Assembly: GCF_003151135.1 (NCBI RefSeq)
Contig: NZ_QEQK01000001.1
Span: 168,829 to 232,828 of the forward strand
Origin: Abyssibacter profundi
GTDB taxonomy: Bacteria; Pseudomonadota; Gammaproteobacteria; Nevskiales; OUC007
Reading direction: 5' to 3'
Length of the DNA stretch: 64,000 bases
Within the stretch, counting starts at the first letter, position 1. Each line of letters starts with the position of its first letter. This document shows, one piece after another, positions 27,250-36,827 of the stretch. The translations under genes were made by a program, and so were the position numbers. A model generated the notes under the pieces. That model had not been told where the DNA came from and did not search any database. It was given only the letters and a program-made list of their open reading frames with translations.

Positions 27250-27441
27250 GGGCACCATCTGCCTGAGCATTGCCCGACCACCAGGGCGGGCCTGGACCGG
27301 CCCGTCACGATCACGCACGGGATCGCGGTCAGCGGCAGCGTCCGGCACCCGGATCGGAGTAGCAGCCCCATCAGTCTTTCCAGCCTTTCAGATGTCGCAA
27401 CCGGCCTGCACGAGGCCGAGCAAGAAGCCGGATCCGCTCGT

Positions 27442-29415
27442 GTGCTGCTACTGGCCAGCGACCCCGATGTCGGACAGCTCATCCAGCGAGAACTGCGCAA
27501 CCGAGGCGTGTCCATCTACGTGTTGCAGCGTCGTGTGGATGATGATCTGACGGTTTGCATTCGCAGCGAGCATCCTCTGCTGCTGATCATTGATCCGTCG
27601 CTGGAGATTGACACGGTCGCCTGGTGCGAAACCGCCCGTGCGACCGACCCCATGCTGTCGGTGCTGCTGCTCGACGGGCCAGACGATGCGCCTGTGGCCG
27701 ACACCCTGCTCGCCCACGACGCCCGCGACTGGCTACGGTCCAACCAACCCGACACCCTGGCCTTTGTCTTGGCCAGAGAAATCGCTTACGCCAAGACCCG
27801 GCGCAGCCTGGCCCAGCGTGAACAGGAAACCCGCCTGCTCCAGGCGCAGCAACGCGTGCTGCTACGGGACATGGGCGTGGCCATTGCGCTCATCAGCGAT
27901 GGTGTGGTCATCGAGGCCAACGAACCGTTTGCGCAACTGGTTGACGAGTCCGAACCCGAAGCGCTTCCGCTGCTGGACCTGATCGACCCGGCCCACCAGC
28001 TCGAGATGCGCGACACCCTCGCCGCGCTGCTCAAGGGCAAGCTCACGTCGGCAGAACTGAATATCCAGTTCGCTGGCAGTCGTGGCCGGCCGCTTCGGGT
28101 GGCGCTGCGGCGGATAGAGCGTGATGGCGATGCCTGCGTGGAGTTGGTCGGAACCCCCAATCGTGAACGCAGCGAGCCCCAGATGGGGGTCCGTGCCCGA
28201 TTGATCGCGGAAGCAAACCACGCTGCCCACGATGGCTCGACCGACGTGCTTGGCCTGCTCGACCTGCGCATTCTCGAAACCGAAGCCCTGGAAGCAGAAT
28301 TGGGCTTCAGCGAATTCGGTGAGCTCATCGAGGCCTGCGAGCATTTTCTCCGCTCGCTGCTGGACGGCGATGACCAACTCTATAACGTCGCCCCGGGTCG
28401 CAAAATCCTCCTGTACCGACGTGCGACGAACCAGCGCCTGAAAGCGACGGCAGATGAATGGATGCAAACGCTGGCGGACACCATCTTCCGGACTCAAACC
28501 CACCAAATGCACCTGCGCATGGCCGCCGTCGGCTTTGCCAACGAGCTCCATGAGGATGCGAGTCTTTGTCTGCGCCGGACGGCCCAGCAGTTCCGCGACG
28601 CGCCGCCGGAGCCGGGCCAGGTCATGCTGCTGGAATCCGACGACGCCGACCTCAAACGCCGCAAGTCGGACTTGGCTTGGCGCAAGCGCATCGAAGCCGG
28701 ACTGCGTGATGGGGGTTTTTCGCTGAGCTACATGCCCATTCTCAAACTGGATGACGCCGAGGAACAGCAGTACGACGCCTTGCTGCGTTTGTCATCCAAG
28801 GATGGCAAGGAATTCCAGGCACGTGATTTCATCCAGGTTGCCGAGCGCACCGGACTCATCGTTGACCTGGACCGCTGCGTGGTCGATATCGCCATCGACC
28901 TACTCATGCAGCGTCGACGCGAGCAAGGCGGCAACATGCGCCTGTTCGTCAAGCTATCAGAACAAACCGTCGCCCAACCCCAGGCCTTTCTCCAATGGCT
29001 TCGCATCCGCCTGGTCGGCAAACCGGATGCCTATCGTCAGTTGGTTTTCAATCTGCAGGAATCGTTTCTGCAGAATCGGCTGGATCAGGCCATTGAATTA
29101 TGCGACGGCATCCGCCACTTCGGCGCCGGCATCAGTATTGACTACTTCGGCACCGATGAGCGATCCAGCGAGTTGCTGGACGAATTGCTACCAGACTTCA
29201 TCAAGCTGCACGCCACCTTCACGCACGCCGTTTCGCAGCCTGGCCCCAGTCAAAACCAAATGCGTGCGGTCATCGACAAGGCGCATGAAGAGCGTGTCGA
29301 AGTCATTGCGCAGCGCGTTGAAGACGCCGAAACCATGGCAGCGCTGTGGCAAATGGGCGTGCACTACGTCCAGGGCTTTCACATCAAGGGCCCCGATCCG
29401 TCTGGCATGGAATAA
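27442..29415 (+). CDS. FimX-like degenerate REC-PAS-GGDEF-EAL c-di-GMP effector
   Basis: A 657-residue protein with the FimX domain order: receiver-like (1-115), PAS (about 140-240), degenerate GGDEF (about 260-390; Asn-Val-Ala-Pro-Gly where GGDEF would be) and degenerate EAL (about 410-655). The EAL motif reads Asp-Ala-Leu-Leu (445-448). The usual Asn is Lys504, the DDFG motif is Asp-Tyr-Phe-Gly (567-570), the KID/KLD motif is Lys-Leu-His (588-590), and the AEGVE glutamate is Gln624. It should bind but not cleave c-di-GMP. In Pseudomonas and Xanthomonas FimX controls type IV pili; no pilus genes are near. The frame opens at GTG 27442, directly in the first beta strand. Upstream sequence stays open without ATG, GTG or TTG, so the true N-terminus may use a rarer codon. 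Confidence 0.82.
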   Translation: MLLLASDPDVGQLIQRELRNRGVSIYVLQRRVDDDLTVCIRSEHPLLLIIDPSLEIDTVAWCETARATDPMLSVLLLDGPDDAPVADTLLAHDARDWLRSNQPDTLAFVLAREIAYAKTRRSLAQREQETRLLQAQQRVLLRDMGVAIALISDGVVIEANEPFAQLVDESEPEALPLLDLIDPAHQLEMRDTLAALLKGKLTSAELNIQFAGSRGRPLRVALRRIERDGDACVELVGTPNRERSEPQMGVRARLIAEANHAAHDGSTDVLGLLDLRILETEALEAELGFSEFGELIEACEHFLRSLLDGDDQLYNVAPGRKILLYRRATNQRLKATADEWMQTLADTIFRTQTHQMHLRMAAVGFANELHEDASLCLRRTAQQFRDAPPEPGQVMLLESDDADLKRRKSDLAWRKRIEAGLRDGGFSLSYMPILKLDDAEEQQYDALLRLSSKDGKEFQARDFIQVAERTGLIVDLDRCVVDIAIDLLMQRRREQGGNMRLFVKLSEQTVAQPQAFLQWLRIRLVGKPDAYRQLVFNLQESFLQNRLDQAIELCDGIRHFGAGISIDYFGTDERSSELLDELLPDFIKLHATFTHAVSQPGPSQNQMRAVIDKAHEERVEVIAQRVEDAETMAALWQMGVHYVQGFHIKGPDPSGME

Positions 29416-29693
29416 CCACCGCACGTCGGTCGCGCCGAACTGGCCGTTGGTCACCGGGGTTTGTTCCGAATCGGACCGGCCAAGCAGGATGAGCCACGCA
29501 AGCGCGTGAATTATCAGGACTTGTGATCACTGTGGCAGACGTCACAACACCCGTGGCGTTTGCAGCAGAAACCCCGAGATCGCCTGAGTTTTCCTACACC
29601 GCCGACCGTGAAATCCTGGTAAACATGCTAGTCTTCACTGAACGACGATTACCCATGTCTTCGTCAGGACTTGGGCAGCCGGAGAGAACCCCC

Positions 29694-31898
29694 ATGACGT
29701 CAGTTTTTCGCTCCCTACTTGTTCTTGTCGCAGCCGGCAGTTTCGTGGCGTGCAGTGGCGAGGTTCGTAGCCCGGATTTCACGCCGCAGCTGGACCGAAT
29801 CACGGTCAGCCCGACTCCGCTGAGCATCGCCGAAGGCACGACGCGACAGCTCACGGCAACTGGCTTCTATACAACGCCACCTGCTGACGGAAACACCTTC
29901 ACCCAGATCGACATTACCGGCCAGGTCAGCTGGTCCAGCGCCGACACCAGCTTCGTTGCAGTCAGCGCGGCCGGGCTTGTATCCGGTGAATCGGTGACCT
30001 CATCCGCCATTGATGTCACAGCGACACTGGACGGCAAGTCGGGCGTTGCCCGCGTGTCTGTTGTTGCGGGCGTGATCTCTTCGGTCACCGTTTACTCCAC
30101 GGGCAATTGCACGGGCCCGACTGCCCGCTCCGAGATTTCTCAGGATGGCAGCGGTCAACTCAGTGCCGAAGCGCGTTTCGAGGACCCGACCACTGGCAAC
30201 CCACTGCCAGCGCTGACGCAGTGCCTGCGCTCCGAGGTGAGCTGGGTGAGCGCTGACCCGTCCACCGTCTGTGTGGAAACCGAAGATTCGCCGACACTGT
30301 GCCCCGGCTTGGACACTGCCGGCCGCGACCCTGTCCCCGGCCGCATCTGGGGAGAAGCGTTTGACGACGAAGGGGTTGCCGTTACGGCCACGTTCACACA
30401 GAACAGCGGCGCTTCGGCTTCGGATTCCATTCCTGTCTTCGTGACCGATGCAGTCCTGCAGAGCATCTATCTCTGCCCGGATGTCGGTTCACCAACAGCC
30501 TGCCTAGCCGGCGCAAACACCTCGCGCGGCACCACCGTCCCGTTCAGAGTGTATGGACTATTTTCCGATGGCCTGTGCCGTGACGTCACCGGTCTAGCAG
30601 GCGAGCCGCCGTCATCGCTACGTGGCAACCCGGAAATCAACATCGCTCCGGCCAACGCCACAACGCTGATCACCGTCGGTGGGTACAAGCAGGCTTCGGG
30701 AGTCCCCGTCACCGTGGCACCAGCAACAGCCGACACGACGGCCGAAGCTGGCACGCCCATCTCCTTCGATGCCTCCCAAGCGGTTGATGCCGCCTTCTGT
30801 CAGGACCCGGGTAGCTTTGTTCCCGACAGCGCAGCCGAAGCTTCGGTCAACATCCAGGCAAGCGTACCGGGCCAGCCTAGCCTGAACTCACTCAGCACCG
30901 TGGCCGTGCTGCCGACGGAAGTCGCCGGGGTCTACACCTGTCCAGAAGATCGCCTGAGCGAGGGCCGCTGTGAGCGTTGCCCTGGCACGGCCGCCTCAGA
31001 TGACCAGGCAACTCGCGACGCCTGCTATATCGGCGCGGCTGACACCCCAGTTCAGGTCGGCGAAGGCCTGCAACGCGACTTCCTCGCGTTTGGCATCATC
31101 TCCGACGGTAGCTTCCAGGACTTCACCGAGAATGAAGACCTTACTTGGCTCGTCCGCGCGGAAGAAGATCAACTCATCACCAACACCGCCGATCTGGCGA
31201 ATATCGAAAACGGTGATGACGTCGATGGTGACGGCGACACAACCGAAGGCCGCCTCACCCTGACCGCCAACGCCACCGATGTGTGTGAAACGGCCGGTGT
31301 CTCACCCTGTGATGTCATCGTCGGCGCCCAGTATCAGGTCACGCAGGACATCATTTTTGCCGATGCGCTCACGGCGACCATCCTGGGTGTGCTGCCCACA
31401 AATATTGTCGTGACTTCAGAGCCTGAGGACGGCTGCATCGCCTCTGGCCTGGGAGACACGTTGCCCATTGGTATCCCCGGCGTGCTTGAGGCGACCACGG
31501 CGCAGCTCAGTGCTGCCGTCAGCATCACCCTGCTGGATGAGAACGATCAGCCAGTGCCCGGCAGCGAGTTCGTCGAGACGAACTTCCCGGTCAACTGGGA
31601 CGATCCGATCGAAGGCACCTGGGACAATTCGAACGATGTTTGCGTTGAGGGCGGGTTCGGCTTCGGCTCTCCGGTCACCGTCAACAACGATGGCTTGGTC
31701 GAACCGCAGCCGTTGGTCACAGGTACGGCCTGCGTGACGGGATCGATTCGTGATGACATGGGCGCAATCATCGACCCGCCCGGTGACGACACGGACCCTC
31801 TAATCGACGGTGGCACCATCACGGTTGACACCCTGGCCGCACTGACTCTCGCCTGCCAGATTGGCGACGGCTTCGACTCGGATGAACCGAGCCCGTAA
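29694..31898 (+). CDS. Lipoprotein with bacterial Ig-like (BIG2) domains
   Basis: A 734-residue exported protein. The leader ends in Ser-Phe-Val-Ala-Cys, a lipobox. The first repeat opens Ile-Thr-Val-Ser-Pro-Thr-Pro-Leu-Ser-Ile-Ala-Glu-Gly-Thr-Thr-Arg-Gln-Leu-Thr-Ala, the classic BIG2 start, and Gly-Gln-Val-Ser-Trp-Ser-Ser-Ala-Asp follows. Later domains are less clear, with several cysteine pairs. It is probably a surface or periplasmic binding or structural protein. ATG 29694 has GGAGAG at 29681-29686; the longer open frame from 29523 lacks support. The SIMPL gene starts at the very next base after the stop. Confidence 0.82.
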   Translation: MTSVFRSLLVLVAAGSFVACSGEVRSPDFTPQLDRITVSPTPLSIAEGTTRQLTATGFYTTPPADGNTFTQIDITGQVSWSSADTSFVAVSAAGLVSGESVTSSAIDVTATLDGKSGVARVSVVAGVISSVTVYSTGNCTGPTARSEISQDGSGQLSAEARFEDPTTGNPLPALTQCLRSEVSWVSADPSTVCVETEDSPTLCPGLDTAGRDPVPGRIWGEAFDDEGVAVTATFTQNSGASASDSIPVFVTDAVLQSIYLCPDVGSPTACLAGANTSRGTTVPFRVYGLFSDGLCRDVTGLAGEPPSSLRGNPEINIAPANATTLITVGGYKQASGVPVTVAPATADTTAEAGTPISFDASQAVDAAFCQDPGSFVPDSAAEASVNIQASVPGQPSLNSLSTVAVLPTEVAGVYTCPEDRLSEGRCERCPGTAASDDQATRDACYIGAADTPVQVGEGLQRDFLAFGIISDGSFQDFTENEDLTWLVRAEEDQLITNTADLANIENGDDVDGDGDTTEGRLTLTANATDVCETAGVSPCDVIVGAQYQVTQDIIFADALTATILGVLPTNIVVTSEPEDGCIASGLGDTLPIGIPGVLEATTAQLSAAVSITLLDENDQPVPGSEFVETNFPVNWDDPIEGTWDNSNDVCVEGGFGFGSPVTVNNDGLVEPQPLVTGTACVTGSIRDDMGAIIDPPGDDTDPLIDGGTITVDTLAALTLACQIGDGFDSDEPSP

Positions 31899-32606
31899 AT
31901 GAGCGATCGCATCCTGGCCGGCGGCCTGCTCGCCGCCGGCCTGGTGATCGCTGCCTGCCTGCTGGCCCCAGCACTCGGCAAGATCGGACAGTCCGATCGC
32001 TACGTCGAGGTCAAGGGGCTTGCCGAGCGCGAGGTCCCCGCCAATCTGGCGATCTGGCCACTGGTCTATTCCGCCACCGGCAATGACCTGCCCCAGGTCC
32101 AGACCCTGCTCGAGCGAGACGCCGACCGCATACTCGCGTTTCTGGCTGACCAGGGTTTCGATGCCGAGGACATCACCCGCTCGGCGCCCCGCATCACAGA
32201 CAAGCTTTCACAGCAATACGGGAACGGCGGCGCCGTCCGCGGGAGTCGCTACACCGCCGAGGCCACGGTGTTGCTGCGGACGAGCCAACTCGCAGCCCTG
32301 CGTCAGGCCCAGCAACAGGCGGGCGAGCTGGTCCGTGCCGGCGTGGTGTTAATGCATCAGTGGGGCGCGCAAACCCAGTTCCTGTTCACCGAACTCAACG
32401 CCATCAAACCGGACATGATCGCCGAGGCCACCCGCAACGGTCGCCAGGCCGCCGCCCGGTTCGCTGAGGATTCCGGGGCCAAGGTCGGTCGGCTACTACG
32501 CGCGCGCCAAGGCCTGTTCACCATTACCGACCGCGACGCGCACTCGCCGGAAATCAAGCATATTCGGGTGGTCTCCACGCTCGAGTATCAGCTCATCGAT
32601 GACTGA
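31899..32606 (+). CDS. SIMPL domain (DUF541) protein
   Basis: A 235-residue protein. An N-terminal hydrophobic anchor (about 5-27) is followed by Tyr-Val-Glu-Val-Lys-Gly-Leu-Ala-Glu-Arg-Glu-Val-Pro-Ala, the opening of the SIMPL/DUF541 fold. The family forms large periplasmic assemblies of poorly known role. The start ATG abuts the stop of the Ig-like lipoprotein gene without a gap, and the end overlaps the HAD gene by eight bases, so the three are one operon. Confidence 0.88.
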   Translation: MSDRILAGGLLAAGLVIAACLLAPALGKIGQSDRYVEVKGLAEREVPANLAIWPLVYSATGNDLPQVQTLLERDADRILAFLADQGFDAEDITRSAPRITDKLSQQYGNGGAVRGSRYTAEATVLLRTSQLAALRQAQQQAGELVRAGVVLMHQWGAQTQFLFTELNAIKPDMIAEATRNGRQAAARFAEDSGAKVGRLLRARQGLFTITDRDAHSPEIKHIRVVSTLEYQLIDD

Positions 32607-33303
32607 AACCAGGCTGCAAGTGCAGCACATCCAGGCCATTAGCTTCGATTTTGATGACACACTCTGGCCCATCGAGCCCGTGATTCATCGGGCCGAACGC
32701 GTCCTGAAACAGTGGTTTGAAGCCCATGCGCCCGCCGTACTCGAACGGTATGACGACGCCGGCCTGCACGCGGTGCGTCAGCGGGTGGGCGAAGCCAACC
32801 CCGAGCTCATGCACGACATGACAGCGCTGCGGATCAAGATGATTCGTGTCCTGCTGGATTCGGTGGGTGAACCACCGGAGCGCGCCACCGAGGCCTTCGA
32901 GGTCTTTTATGAAGCCCGCAATACAGTCACATGCTACGAAGATGTCGCCACCGGGCTGGCGCGGCTGGCGGCGCGCTATCGTCTGATCGGGCTCACCAAT
33001 GGGAATGGCCGCCCTGCACCCACCGGCGGCCTGGAACACCTGGAGCACACGGTGTACGCCCGTGAGGTCGGCTGCGCGAAACCGGACCCGCGCATCTTCG
33101 CGCACACCGCAGATTATCTGCAGCTTCCACCCGCCGCCATTCTTCACGTGGGCGACCACCCCGATGCCGATGTGCTGGGCGCTCGCGCTGCCGGGTTCCA
33201 GGCCACCTGGCTGAATCGCGGGCAAGGCGCCTGGCCGATCACTGCCCAGGCACCCGTTGCGGTGGGATGTCTGAACGAGCTGGCAGACCAGCTGGACGCC
33301 TGA
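32599..33303 (+). CDS. HAD-superfamily hydrolase (subfamily IA, YigB-like)
   Basis: A 234-residue cytoplasmic phosphatase. Motif I is Phe-Asp17-Phe-Asp19-Asp-Thr-Leu-Trp, motif II Leu-Thr-Asn-Gly-Asn-Gly, motif III Lys in Cys-Ala-Lys-Pro-Asp-Pro, and motif IV Val-Gly-Asp-His-Pro-x-x-Asp. An alpha-helical cap lies between I and II. It resembles YigB, a flavin-pathway phosphatase in E. coli, but HAD specificity cannot be assigned by motif. It overlaps the SIMPL gene by eight bases and shares a TGATG junction with the cyclotransferase gene. Confidence 0.9.
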   Translation: MTETRLQVQHIQAISFDFDDTLWPIEPVIHRAERVLKQWFEAHAPAVLERYDDAGLHAVRQRVGEANPELMHDMTALRIKMIRVLLDSVGEPPERATEAFEVFYEARNTVTCYEDVATGLARLAARYRLIGLTNGNGRPAPTGGLEHLEHTVYAREVGCAKPDPRIFAHTADYLQLPPAAILHVGDHPDADVLGARAAGFQATWLNRGQGAWPITAQAPVAVGCLNELADQLDA

Positions 33304-34100
33304 TGCGCGGTCGATGGCTGCTGGCGACCGGCCTGAGCTTGGTCCTGGGCATGGCGGCTGCGGCTGATCGCGCGCCGATGACCCAACCTGAGGTCGTGGC
33401 CACGTATCCACATGATCGGGATGCCTTCACCCAGGGCTTGGTCTTTCATGGCGAACAATTGCTGGAGAGCACCGGTCAGCGAGGCCGCTCGGAGCTGCGC
33501 TGGGTCGATCTGGCCTCCGGGCGTGTCGAACGCCGCATTCCGCTGTCCCCCCGGCTGTTTGGCGAAGGGCTTGCGATCACCGCTGATCACCGGCTGGTTC
33601 AGCTGACCTGGCAAGCAGGGCGTGCGCTGGTCTGGTCCCGCCACGGCCGGCTGCTGAACCAGTGGTCTTATCGCGGGGAGGGTTGGGGGCTGACCTTTGA
33701 CGGGCAGGCGCTGATTCGCAGCGACGGCAGCGAGACGCTGACCTGGCACGAGACCGAGGACTTCACCCCGATTCGGCGCCTTCGTGTCACCGATGGTGGG
33801 CAACCCGTGCGCAGACTCAACGAGCTGGAATGGGTCCGGGGCCACCTGCTGGCCAACGTCTGGCAGACCCGTCGCATTGCCATCATCGCGCCGGAAAGCG
33901 GCCGGGTCGTCGAATGGCTGGACTTAAGCCATCTCGATGCCAACACCCCAGCCCATCCGGGCAGCACCCTGAATGGCATCGCGTGGCTGGAGACGCCCCA
34001 ACGCCTGTTCGTCACCGGCAAGCGTTGGGGCACGCTTTATGAAATCGAAGTCCCGACCCGCCTGCGCCGCCCGGAGCGCGCGCCCCAAGGCATGCCCTAG
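33303..34100 (+). CDS. Glutamine cyclotransferase (glutaminyl-peptide cyclotransferase, plant/bacterial type)
   Basis: A 265-residue exported protein that should form N-terminal pyroglutamate. The signal peptide (1-20) has an Arg-Gly-Arg-Trp start and an Ala-rich end. The five-bladed propeller signature Tyr-Pro-His-Asp-Arg-Asp-Ala-Phe-Thr-Gln-Gly-Leu, Glu-Ser-Thr-Gly, Leu-Asn-Glu-Leu-Glu-Trp, and a late Leu-Asn-Gly-Ile-Ala-Trp are conserved. ATG 33303 overlaps the HAD stop (TGATG); the in-frame codon at 33267 lies inside the HAD gene. It is convergent with the cystathionine lyase gene and the two share one CTAG as both stops. Confidence 0.9.
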   Translation: MRGRWLLATGLSLVLGMAAAADRAPMTQPEVVATYPHDRDAFTQGLVFHGEQLLESTGQRGRSELRWVDLASGRVERRIPLSPRLFGEGLAITADHRLVQLTWQAGRALVWSRHGRLLNQWSYRGEGWGLTFDGQALIRSDGSETLTWHETEDFTPIRRLRVTDGGQPVRRLNELEWVRGHLLANVWQTRRIAIIAPESGRVVEWLDLSHLDANTPAHPGSTLNGIAWLETPQRLFVTGKRWGTLYEIEVPTRLRRPERAPQGMP

Positions 34101-35278
34101 CCGACAGCCTGTGCCGCCGCATGCAGCGCCTGCTGCAGATCAGCCTGCAGGTCGTCCACGGCCTCAATGCCGACGGACAGTCGCACCAATCCATCACCGA
34201 TCCCCAGCTGCTCACGCTGGTCGGCAGGCACGCTGGCATGGGTCATGATGCCGGGATGCTCGATCAGGCTTTCGACACCGCCCAGGGACTCGGCCAGCTG
34301 GAACAGCGACGTGGCTTGGAGAAAGGCGCGTGCCGCCGGCAGGCCACCGGCGATCTCCACCGAAATCATGCCGCCGAATCCGCTCATTTGGCGTTTCGCA
34401 AGCGCATGCTGGGGATGTGACGCCAGCCCGGGGTAATGCACCGTGCGAACGCCAGCCTGCCGGGACAACCAATCCGCCAGGGTGCCCGCATTCTCGCAAT
34501 GCCGCTGCATGCGCAGGGCCAAAGTCTTAATGCCCCGCAGCACGAGGTAGCTGTCGAAGGGCCCCGCCACCGCGCCGACCGCGTTCTGCACAAAACGTAG
34601 CCGGTCCTCCAGCTCGGCATCGTCGCCCACCACCACCACCCCCGACACCACATCGGAATGACCCGCGAGATACTTGGTTGCGGAGTGAAGCACCAGATCA
34701 AAGCCAACCGTCAGCGGCTGCTGAAGCATCGGCGTGGCGAAGGTGTTGTCGACACAACTCAGAATGCCCCGCTCGCGGGCCAGGGCGGCAATGGCCTCCA
34801 GGTCTGCCAGGCGCAACAGCGGGTTCGTGGGTGTTTCCACCCAGATCAACCCGGTCTCGGGGCGGATGGCTTCACGTAGCGCGTTCATATCACGCATGTC
34901 GACGTGGCTGATCTCCAACCCGGCAGACCGCTGGCGAACCGCATTGAACAGACGGTAGCTGCCACCGTAAAGGTCATCCGATGCCACGACATGGCTGCCG
35001 GCCGGCAATAGATCAAGCACCGAGGCCATCGCGGCCAACCCGGAGGCAAATCCGAAAGCTGCCCGGCCCTCTTCCAGGCTCGCAACAGCCCGTTCATAGG
35101 CATAGCGCGTCGGGTTGTGTGACCGGGAGTACTCGAACCCCTGATGCTCACCCGGCCCCGATTGCACGTAGGTCGAAGATTGAGAGATCGGCGGCATCAC
35201 GGCGCCGGTCACCGGATCGGGGTGCTGGCCACCGTGTATGGCCCGTGTGGCCAGCGCCAGTGTGCGAAGTTTGTTCAC
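34097..35278 (-). CDS. Cystathionine gamma-lyase (Cys/Met PLP family)
   Basis: A 393-residue fold-I PLP enzyme. The cofactor lysine is Lys202 in His-Ser-Ala-Thr-Lys-Tyr, with the Tyr-Ser-Arg-x-x-Asn-Pro-Thr phosphate-binding segment and Gly-Phe-Ala-Ser-Gly-Leu-Ala-Ala. Alone, family members may be gamma-synthase, gamma-lyase or beta-lyase. The cystathionine beta-synthase gene lies 8 bp upstream on the same strand, which favours the lyase of the reverse transsulfuration route (homocysteine to cysteine). It ends on the CTAG shared with the cyclotransferase gene. Confidence 0.9.
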   Translation of the reverse strand: MNKLRTLALATRAIHGGQHPDPVTGAVMPPISQSSTYVQSGPGEHQGFEYSRSHNPTRYAYERAVASLEEGRAAFGFASGLAAMASVLDLLPAGSHVVASDDLYGGSYRLFNAVRQRSAGLEISHVDMRDMNALREAIRPETGLIWVETPTNPLLRLADLEAIAALARERGILSCVDNTFATPMLQQPLTVGFDLVLHSATKYLAGHSDVVSGVVVVGDDAELEDRLRFVQNAVGAVAGPFDSYLVLRGIKTLALRMQRHCENAGTLADWLSRQAGVRTVHYPGLASHPQHALAKRQMSGFGGMISVEIAGGLPAARAFLQATSLFQLAESLGGVESLIEHPGIMTHASVPADQREQLGIGDGLVRLSVGIEAVDDLQADLQQALHAAAQAVG

Positions 35279-35286
35279 GTCAGGTC

Positions 35287-36654
35287 CTATTGAATGCGGT
35301 GTCGCAGATAATTGAGCACGTCGATCTTGGTGATCAGGCCGACGAACTCACCCGCTTGCTCGACAATGGCCACGCGCCCGCGGTCGAACAGTGGCAGCAG
35401 CTCATCGAGCTCGGCATGCACGTCAACGGTCTCCAGTTCGGTGACCATCGCAGACGCGACCGCCGCTTCGAACCGGTTGGGATCCCGGTGCACCGCCATC
35501 AAAATGTCCGACTCGTCGATGATGCCAACCAGTCGATCGTCCTGCATGACAGGCAGTTGTGACACATCGTCCAACTTCATCCGGCGGTAGGCCTGGATGA
35601 GCGTATCGTCCTCACGGACCGTCACCGCGGATCCGTCGGCATAACGCCGCGCAATCAAGTCCAGCAGGTTGCCTGTTTGCTCACGTCCGAGCAGACCCTG
35701 GTCGAACATCCAGAAATCGTTGTACATCTTCGACAGGTATTTGTTTCCGCTGTCGCAGACGAAGGTCACCACGCGCTGTGGCCGGGTCTGCTCCCGGCAG
35801 TAGCGCAGTGCCCCCGCCAGCAGCGTCCCCGTCGAAGACCCGCCCAGCACGCCGCATTTGCGAAGTAGAGCCCGGGCCGTCTGCAGGCTTTCCGCGTCCG
35901 AAATGCTGTAGGCGGCGTGCACGGCGCTCAGGTCGCAAATCGGCGGGATAAAGTCTTCGCCAATACCTTCGATCAGCCAGCTACCGGCCTCTCCGTAGGC
36001 CCCCGTGCGTACATAGTCGACCAGCACCGATCCCTCGGGGTCGGCCAGCACCATGCGGGTGTCCGGGCTAACCTGGCGAAAGTACCGGGTCAGCCCGGTA
36101 ATGGTGCCACCCGAGCCCACGCCGCAAACCACGGCATCGACATCACCGGCCATCTGCTCCCAGATCTCGGGGCCTGTCGTCGTCTCATGGGCATGGGGGT
36201 TGGCCGGATTGCCGAACTGATTGACGTAGAAACTGTTAGGCATCTCCGCCGCCAAGCGCTCGGCAATGTCCTGGTAATACTCGGGATGACCCTTGCCGAC
36301 ATCCGACCGAGTAATGCGCACATCTGCGCCCAGGGCCTTGAGGTGGAAGATCTTCTCCTGTGCCATCTTGTCGGGCACAACCAGCAGTAGCTTGTAACCC
36401 TTTTGCGCGGCGACCAGCGCGAGCCCCAGCCCGGTATTACCCGCTGTGGCTTCGATTAGCGTGCCTCCCGGCGCGATCAGGCCATCACGTTCCGCTGCAG
36501 CGACCAGCGACAAACCGATCCGGTCCTTGATCGACCCGGTCGGATTCTGATTTTCCAGTTTGACGAAGAGGCGGCAGGGACCCGTGTCAAAGCCCTGCAC
36601 CTCCAGCATCGGCGTGCGACCAATCTGGTCCAGCACGGAGCGAGGTATGCTCAT
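35287..36654 (-). CDS. Cystathionine beta-synthase with C-terminal CBS pair
   Basis: A 455-residue fold-II PLP enzyme that condenses serine and homocysteine to cystathionine. The PLP lysine is Lys43 (Thr-Gly-Ser-Ile-Lys-Asp-Arg). The Ala-Thr-Ala-Gly-Asn-Thr-Gly loop and the phosphate loop Gly-Val-Gly-Ser-Gly-Gly-Thr-Ile-Thr-Gly are intact. Two CBS domains (about 330-455) may bind S-adenosylmethionine or nucleotides. The heme domain of animal enzymes is absent. ATG 36654 has AGGAGA upstream. The longer frame to 36858 covers the rhomboid promoter and start and is rejected. It forms an operon with the lyase. Confidence 0.92.
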   Translation of the reverse strand: MSIPRSVLDQIGRTPMLEVQGFDTGPCRLFVKLENQNPTGSIKDRIGLSLVAAAERDGLIAPGGTLIEATAGNTGLGLALVAAQKGYKLLLVVPDKMAQEKIFHLKALGADVRITRSDVGKGHPEYYQDIAERLAAEMPNSFYVNQFGNPANPHAHETTTGPEIWEQMAGDVDAVVCGVGSGGTITGLTRYFRQVSPDTRMVLADPEGSVLVDYVRTGAYGEAGSWLIEGIGEDFIPPICDLSAVHAAYSISDAESLQTARALLRKCGVLGGSSTGTLLAGALRYCREQTRPQRVVTFVCDSGNKYLSKMYNDFWMFDQGLLGREQTGNLLDLIARRYADGSAVTVREDDTLIQAYRRMKLDDVSQLPVMQDDRLVGIIDESDILMAVHRDPNRFEAAVASAMVTELETVDVHAELDELLPLFDRGRVAIVEQAGEFVGLITKIDVLNYLRHRIQ

Positions 36655-36827
36655 ACTGTCTCCTTTTGTTGTGCGCGCAACCGGCACTCGGGGGCGGTGA
36701 CCTCCGCCCGGACCCAGCGGTCGCGTCATGCCGCCTACACTAGGGAAAATCCACGCGAGGTGCACGACGCACCTTGACCCCTTGGGTTCGTCCGGGCTGA
36801 CCCCGGACTGCTCCACGCATTTGGCCC

